Assembly (NCBI GenBank): GCA_029782355.1
Contig: JAKOUY010000016.1
Span: 434,001 to 498,000, forward strand
From: Actinomycetes bacterium
Lineage (GTDB): Bacteria > Actinomycetota > Acidimicrobiia > Acidimicrobiales > Ilumatobacteraceae
Reading direction: 5' to 3'
Length of the DNA: 64,000 nucleotides
How positions within the stretch are numbered: position 1 is the stretch's first letter; each line of letters opens with the position of its first letter. Positions 60,896-64,000 of the stretch are shown piece by piece. Position numbers and translations under genes: made by a program. Below the pieces are notes generated by a model. It saw only the letters and a list, made by a program, of their open reading frames with translations, was not told the origin of the DNA and searched no databases.

Positions 60896-63178
60896 ATGGG
60901 TTACGTCCTCGGGTTGGACTTGGGCACGTCACGAACGGCCGCTGCGGTGGCGCGGTCGGGACGAGTCGACGTCGTCCCGCTCAGCGACCACACGGCGACG
61001 ATGCCGTCGATGGTGTTCGTCCGTGACGATGCCTCGATGCTGGTGGGTGAGGCCGCCCGGCGGCGGGGCAACGACGATCCGGCGCGCCTGGCCCGCGAGT
61101 TCAAGCGCCGCTTCGGCGACGCCACCCCGCTGGTCCTCGGCGGGCAGTCGATCACCGCCGAAGCGCTCACCGTCGCGATGCTCCGGCACGTGGTCGACTT
61201 CGTCGCCCAACGCGAGGGTGGACCACCCGACCGCATCGTGCTCGCCCATCCGGCCAACTGGGGGACGTATCGCCGGGATCTGCTCCGCCAGCAGGTCATC
61301 GCCGCGGGATTCCATGCCGTGCAGCTGGTCACCGAACCGGCGGCCGCGGCCGTGCACTACGCCAGCGGTGAGCGGGTGGGGGTGGGCGACGTGATCGCCG
61401 TCTACGACCTGGGTGGCGGCACGTTCGATGCCTCGGTGCTGCGGCGCACCGCGTCCGGTTTCGTCCAGGTCGGCGAGCCCAAGGGCATCGAACGACTCGG
61501 TGGGATCGACTTCGACGAGGCCGTGTTCCAGCACGTGGTCGAGCAGGCCGGGCTCGACGAGGCCCGGCTGACCGCCGCCGATCGCACCGCCCTGGCTCGC
61601 GTGCGCGACGAGTGCCGCTCGGCCAAGGAGGCCCTCAGCGACGATCTCGAGGCCACCGTTCCGGTCCTCGTCGGCGGGCTGAGCACCACCGTCAGGGTGA
61701 CCCGCAGCGACCTGGAGCGGATGATCCGCCCGGCGCTGCGCGAGTCGGTGCAGTGCCTGCGCACCGCGATCCTCGACAGCGGGGTCCGGACCGAGGACAT
61801 CGCTGCGGTGCTGATGGTCGGCGGCTCGTCGCGAATCCCGCTCGCCGCCGAGCTGGTGCGCACCGAGCTGGGCCGCCCGCTGGCGTTCACCTCGCACCCC
61901 AAGGAGGCCGTCGCGCTCGGCGCGGCGCGACTCGCGGCGGCACTCGACGCCGCGCCGCCCACCGCTGGACCGACTCCATCGGCCGGCGGCGGGGGTTCGA
62001 CGGGAGGCGCCGCCGCGGCCCTCGGTGCCGCAGGTGCGGCCGGTGCGAGTGGGGCAGGCCCCGGTGCGACCCGGACAGGTCCGGCCGGCACGGGTCCGGC
62101 CGGTGCGGGTGCGGCGGCGCCGCCGACCCGGCCGACGACGCCGATCCGTCGACCCGGTGCCGAGCCACCCATCACCGAACCCACGGTGCGCCTGCCGGCT
62201 GGTGCGGCCGGCGGCGCCGGGCCTGGTGGGCCACCGACCCGCCCGCTGCCTCCGGTGGGCCGACACCCGGCGGCGGTGCCCACCGTGGCCATGGCCCGGA
62301 CCCAACCCCCGAGCGCGACGATTGCGGCCCAGCCCGTGGCGCCGCGCCGCGGCGCGGGACCGGGCCCGGCCGGCGAGGGTCGGCGCCTCGGGTTGTGGGC
62401 CGCGCTGGCGCTGCTGATGGTCGGGGGCGGGGTGGCCCTCGGGCTGGTGCTGACCAATCAGCACTCGTCCACCACGGCGGTCACCACGGCCGCGACCGCC
62501 ACGCCGCTGCCGACCGTTCCCCAACTGACGACCCCGACCACGAAGCACCGGACGCGCCGCACCACGACCACCACCACGCCCCCGACCACGCCCCCGACGG
62601 CCCCGGCGACGACCCCGCCCACCACGCCGGCGACGACCCCGCCGACGACCCCGCCGACGACTCCGCCCACCACCCCGCCCACCACCCCGCCCACCACCCC
62701 GCCCACGACGCCGTCGACGTCGCTGCTCGTCGAGTACGCCTCGGTGCCGGTCACGGCCACGGTGGTCGACGAGATGATCCCGCCGGCCGATCAATCGACG
62801 CCCATCCCGGACGGCACCTACTTCGGTTCCGTGCAGCTCGCCGGCGGGAGCAGCGTGATCGCCCATCTCATCCCGACGTTCACGGGCGCGGCGTGCGAGA
62901 CCCAGGCCTCACTGGCCGGCGCCGAGTGCCTCGACAACTTCTTCAGTCCCGGTGGCCCGGCCTACGGCGTGCCCCTGGCCGCTGATGCCACGGTGGCCGT
63001 CCAGTCCGGGATCCCGGCGACCGATCTGCGGATCAGCGTGGCCGAACTGCAGCGGCTGGTCAGCGGCCAGCCACCGTCGGCCGCCGCGCCGGCCGGCTAC
63101 GCCTTCCACCCCGACGCCTTCGTGGTCACGGTTGCCGGCGGCCAGGCCGTCGACGTCCAGCAGATCTTCACCCCGTAG
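60896..63178 (+). CDS. Membrane-anchored Hsp70-like ATPase protein, copy 2
   Basis: A 760-aa paralog of the protein at 57450; the ATPase halves are nearly the same (LGLDLGTSRTAAAVARSGR, VYDLGGGTFDASVLRR, AVLMVGGSSRIPLAAEL). The linker is longer and Gly/Ala rich, the span lies at ~498-521, and the stalk is an unusually regular (TTPP)n repeat of roughly 60 residues. The ~150-residue extracellular domain (from about 610) is unlike that of copy 1 in sequence but also has two Cys (ACETQASLAGAECLD). AAGGAG precedes the ATG. The pair arose by tandem duplication around the NagZ-like gene. Confidence 0.85.
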   Translation: MGYVLGLDLGTSRTAAAVARSGRVDVVPLSDHTATMPSMVFVRDDASMLVGEAARRRGNDDPARLAREFKRRFGDATPLVLGGQSITAEALTVAMLRHVVDFVAQREGGPPDRIVLAHPANWGTYRRDLLRQQVIAAGFHAVQLVTEPAAAAVHYASGERVGVGDVIAVYDLGGGTFDASVLRRTASGFVQVGEPKGIERLGGIDFDEAVFQHVVEQAGLDEARLTAADRTALARVRDECRSAKEALSDDLEATVPVLVGGLSTTVRVTRSDLERMIRPALRESVQCLRTAILDSGVRTEDIAAVLMVGGSSRIPLAAELVRTELGRPLAFTSHPKEAVALGAARLAAALDAAPPTAGPTPSAGGGGSTGGAAAALGAAGAAGASGAGPGATRTGPAGTGPAGAGAAAPPTRPTTPIRRPGAEPPITEPTVRLPAGAAGGAGPGGPPTRPLPPVGRHPAAVPTVAMARTQPPSATIAAQPVAPRRGAGPGPAGEGRRLGLWAALALLMVGGGVALGLVLTNQHSSTTAVTTAATATPLPTVPQLTTPTTKHRTRRTTTTTTPPTTPPTAPATTPPTTPATTPPTTPPTTPPTTPPTTPPTTPPTTPSTSLLVEYASVPVTATVVDEMIPPADQSTPIPDGTYFGSVQLAGGSSVIAHLIPTFTGAACETQASLAGAECLDNFFSPGGPAYGVPLAADATVAVQSGIPATDLRISVAELQRLVSGQPPSAAAPAGYAFHPDAFVVTVAGGQAVDVQQIFTP
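62570..62720. repeat. Low-complexity ACSCC-type repeat coding a Thr/Pro stalk
   Basis: Repeated ACCCCGCCC/ACGACCCCG blocks with a basic 12-bp period code for a TTPP stalk in the second Hsp70-like protein. Slippage here would alter stalk length without breaking the frame. Confidence 0.8.
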
Positions 63179-63215
63179 CCCGCTCGGGCTCGGGCGAGCT
63201 GCCACACTGTCGGGC

Positions 63216-63743
63216 ATGGCTCGTCCCGCCGACCGCACCTCGGCCTCCACCAATCGGCTGCTCCTCTGGGTCGTCGGTCTGATCGCCCTGGGGGTGCTGT
63301 ACCTGCTGGCCGTCACGGCCGTACCGCGGTGGTGGGCGCGGCGGATCGGCAACGTGGTCAACGGGCGGATGACCGTCGGGGCGATCTCCGGGGTGGTCAT
63401 CGGCGTGCTGTTCACCGTCCTCCCGCTCCTCGTGCTGTGGCTGGCGTGGCGGATGCGCGACGGGTGGCGACGTGGCCTGTGGTTCGTGGTCGGTGCCGCG
63501 CTGCTGGCCGCACCGAACCTGGCCACCTTGGGCATCGTGTGGGGCACGGGGAACGCGGCCCACGCCGGGGAGCGGACCCTCGACGTCGACGGGCCGGGGT
63601 TCCGCGGCGGATCGCTGGTCGGGTTCGTCGCCGGCGTGGCGCTGGTGGTCTGGGTCGCCTGGCTGGCTGGCTCCCGGCGGCGCCACCGCGACCTCGCCCA
63701 CGGGCTGCGCGACGAGCTGCGCCGCCGCCCGTCGGGCAGCTGA
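63216..63743 (+). CDS. Uncharacterised membrane protein
   Basis: A 175-aa protein with three or four spans: LLLWVVGLIALGVLYLLAVTAV, MTVGAISGVVIGVLFTVLPLLVLWLAW, GLWFVVGAALLAAPNLATLGIVWG and GSLVGFVAGVALVVWVAWLAG. It ends in an Arg-rich cytoplasmic tail (RRRHRDLAHGLRDELRRR). I recognise no family. It lies 37 bp after the second Hsp70-like gene in the same direction and may belong to the same unit. Confidence 0.65.
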   Translation: MARPADRTSASTNRLLLWVVGLIALGVLYLLAVTAVPRWWARRIGNVVNGRMTVGAISGVVIGVLFTVLPLLVLWLAWRMRDGWRRGLWFVVGAALLAAPNLATLGIVWGTGNAAHAGERTLDVDGPGFRGGSLVGFVAGVALVVWVAWLAGSRRRHRDLAHGLRDELRRRPSGS

Positions 63744-63764
63744 GCGCCACCGGCGGCGAGGCCA

Positions 63765-64000
63765 TCACGTAACGTGGTTGGCCGGCTGGACCGATTCGGG
63801 GTGGGTGGTCGGGTCGAACACGTCGGCCGGCAGGATCCGCCTGACGACCGGTCCGCTGCAGATCGTGATCCGTTCGACGAAGCGGGAGCCGCGCCGGCCG
63901 CCGGCCGCCGTCACCCCGCCTGCTCCGCCCCCGATCCGGCGGGCTGCCCCGGCGGCACTCCCGGCCACCGGTTCGGCGTCCACCACGCTGGCAGTGCTGG
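63765..64000 (-). CDS. C-terminal end of an unidentified gene
   Basis: An open frame with coding-type composition enters from the right edge and stops at 63765-63767. The visible ~78 residues have a Gly/Ala-rich part and then FVERITICSGPVVRRILPAD, ending in TTHPESVQPANHVT. No domain can be assigned. A GTG near 63986 could be an internal start, but I assume the gene continues beyond the window. Confidence 0.4.
   Translation of the reverse strand, partial: STASVVDAEPVAGSAAGAARRIGGGAGGVTAAGGRRGSRFVERITICSGPVVRRILPADVFDPTTHPESVQPANHVT

Noticed and set aside
57450-63178. The two Hsp70-like genes as dnaK chaperones
   Set aside because: Neither has the peptide-binding beta domain or lid; both have a transmembrane span and outer domain, and no grpE or dnaJ is adjacent.

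Overview
The window is about 64 kb of very GC-rich, densely coded actinobacterial chromosome. A WhiB regulator, ClpS next to a DUF2017 gene, an AddAB/AdnAB-type helicase-nuclease pair, a caa3-type oxidase locus with a subunit II-cytochrome c fusion, frequent GTG starts and 4-bp GTGA/ATGA overlaps all fit this. A deep-branching class such as Acidimicrobiia is my best guess, but it is inference only. Most of the window is housekeeping. The accessory content sits mainly between about 7 and 25 kb.

Layout. 0-5.3 kb: partial cupin regulator, kynureninase, phosphotriesterase-like hydrolase, PYROXD2-like FAD enzyme, L,D-transpeptidase-like secreted protein, and an AhpD-like gene behind a CsoR-type operator. 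5.4-9.5 kb: family A DNA polymerase, two truncated genes joined head to head, and an ABC-2 exporter. 9.5-18.5 kb: a TetR-controlled unit made of a ribose-family ABC importer and, in a second operon, a nitroreductase-family flavoprotein, a two-subunit B12-dependent acyl-CoA mutase with an unusual active site, and an acyl-CoA ligase. 18.5-25 kb: PIN-domain remnant, PadR-ABC-FtsX operon, VapBC pair, and a selenocysteine tRNA flanked by a partial copy of its own 3' end. 25-36.6 kb: AddBA-like recombination nuclease, EngB, a repeat-bearing lipoprotein, an FMN-binding/ferric-reductase pair, tRNA-Glu/Asp/Phe, a thioesterase, and DUF2017.

36.6-46.6 kb is the terminal oxidase locus: clpS, ctaB, a catalytically dead subunit I paralog with its own subunit III-like partner, a novel membrane/cupredoxin-like protein, then canonical subunits II (fused to cytochrome c), I, III and IV, and the CtaG assembly factor. 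46.6-53.7 kb holds an ABC-2 exporter, serS, pdxH, ccdA with a TlpA-like lipoprotein, whiB, a probable 61-aa small protein with its own terminator, and a SEC-C methionine aminopeptidase. 53.7-64 kb holds a MATE transporter preceded by a palindrome and 27-bp G-rich repeats, a solitary adenine methyltransferase, coaA, and two membrane-anchored Hsp70-like proteins on either side of a NagZ-like lipoprotein.

The two strongest candidates for undescribed biology are: (1) the TetR regulon at 9.5-18.5 kb, where two promoters of the same geometry carry a common operator half-sequence and control an importer, a CoA ligase and a non-canonical B12 mutase; and (2) the 'shadow' oxidase module at 38.0-41.4 kb, whose subunit I homolog has lost the heme and copper ligands.
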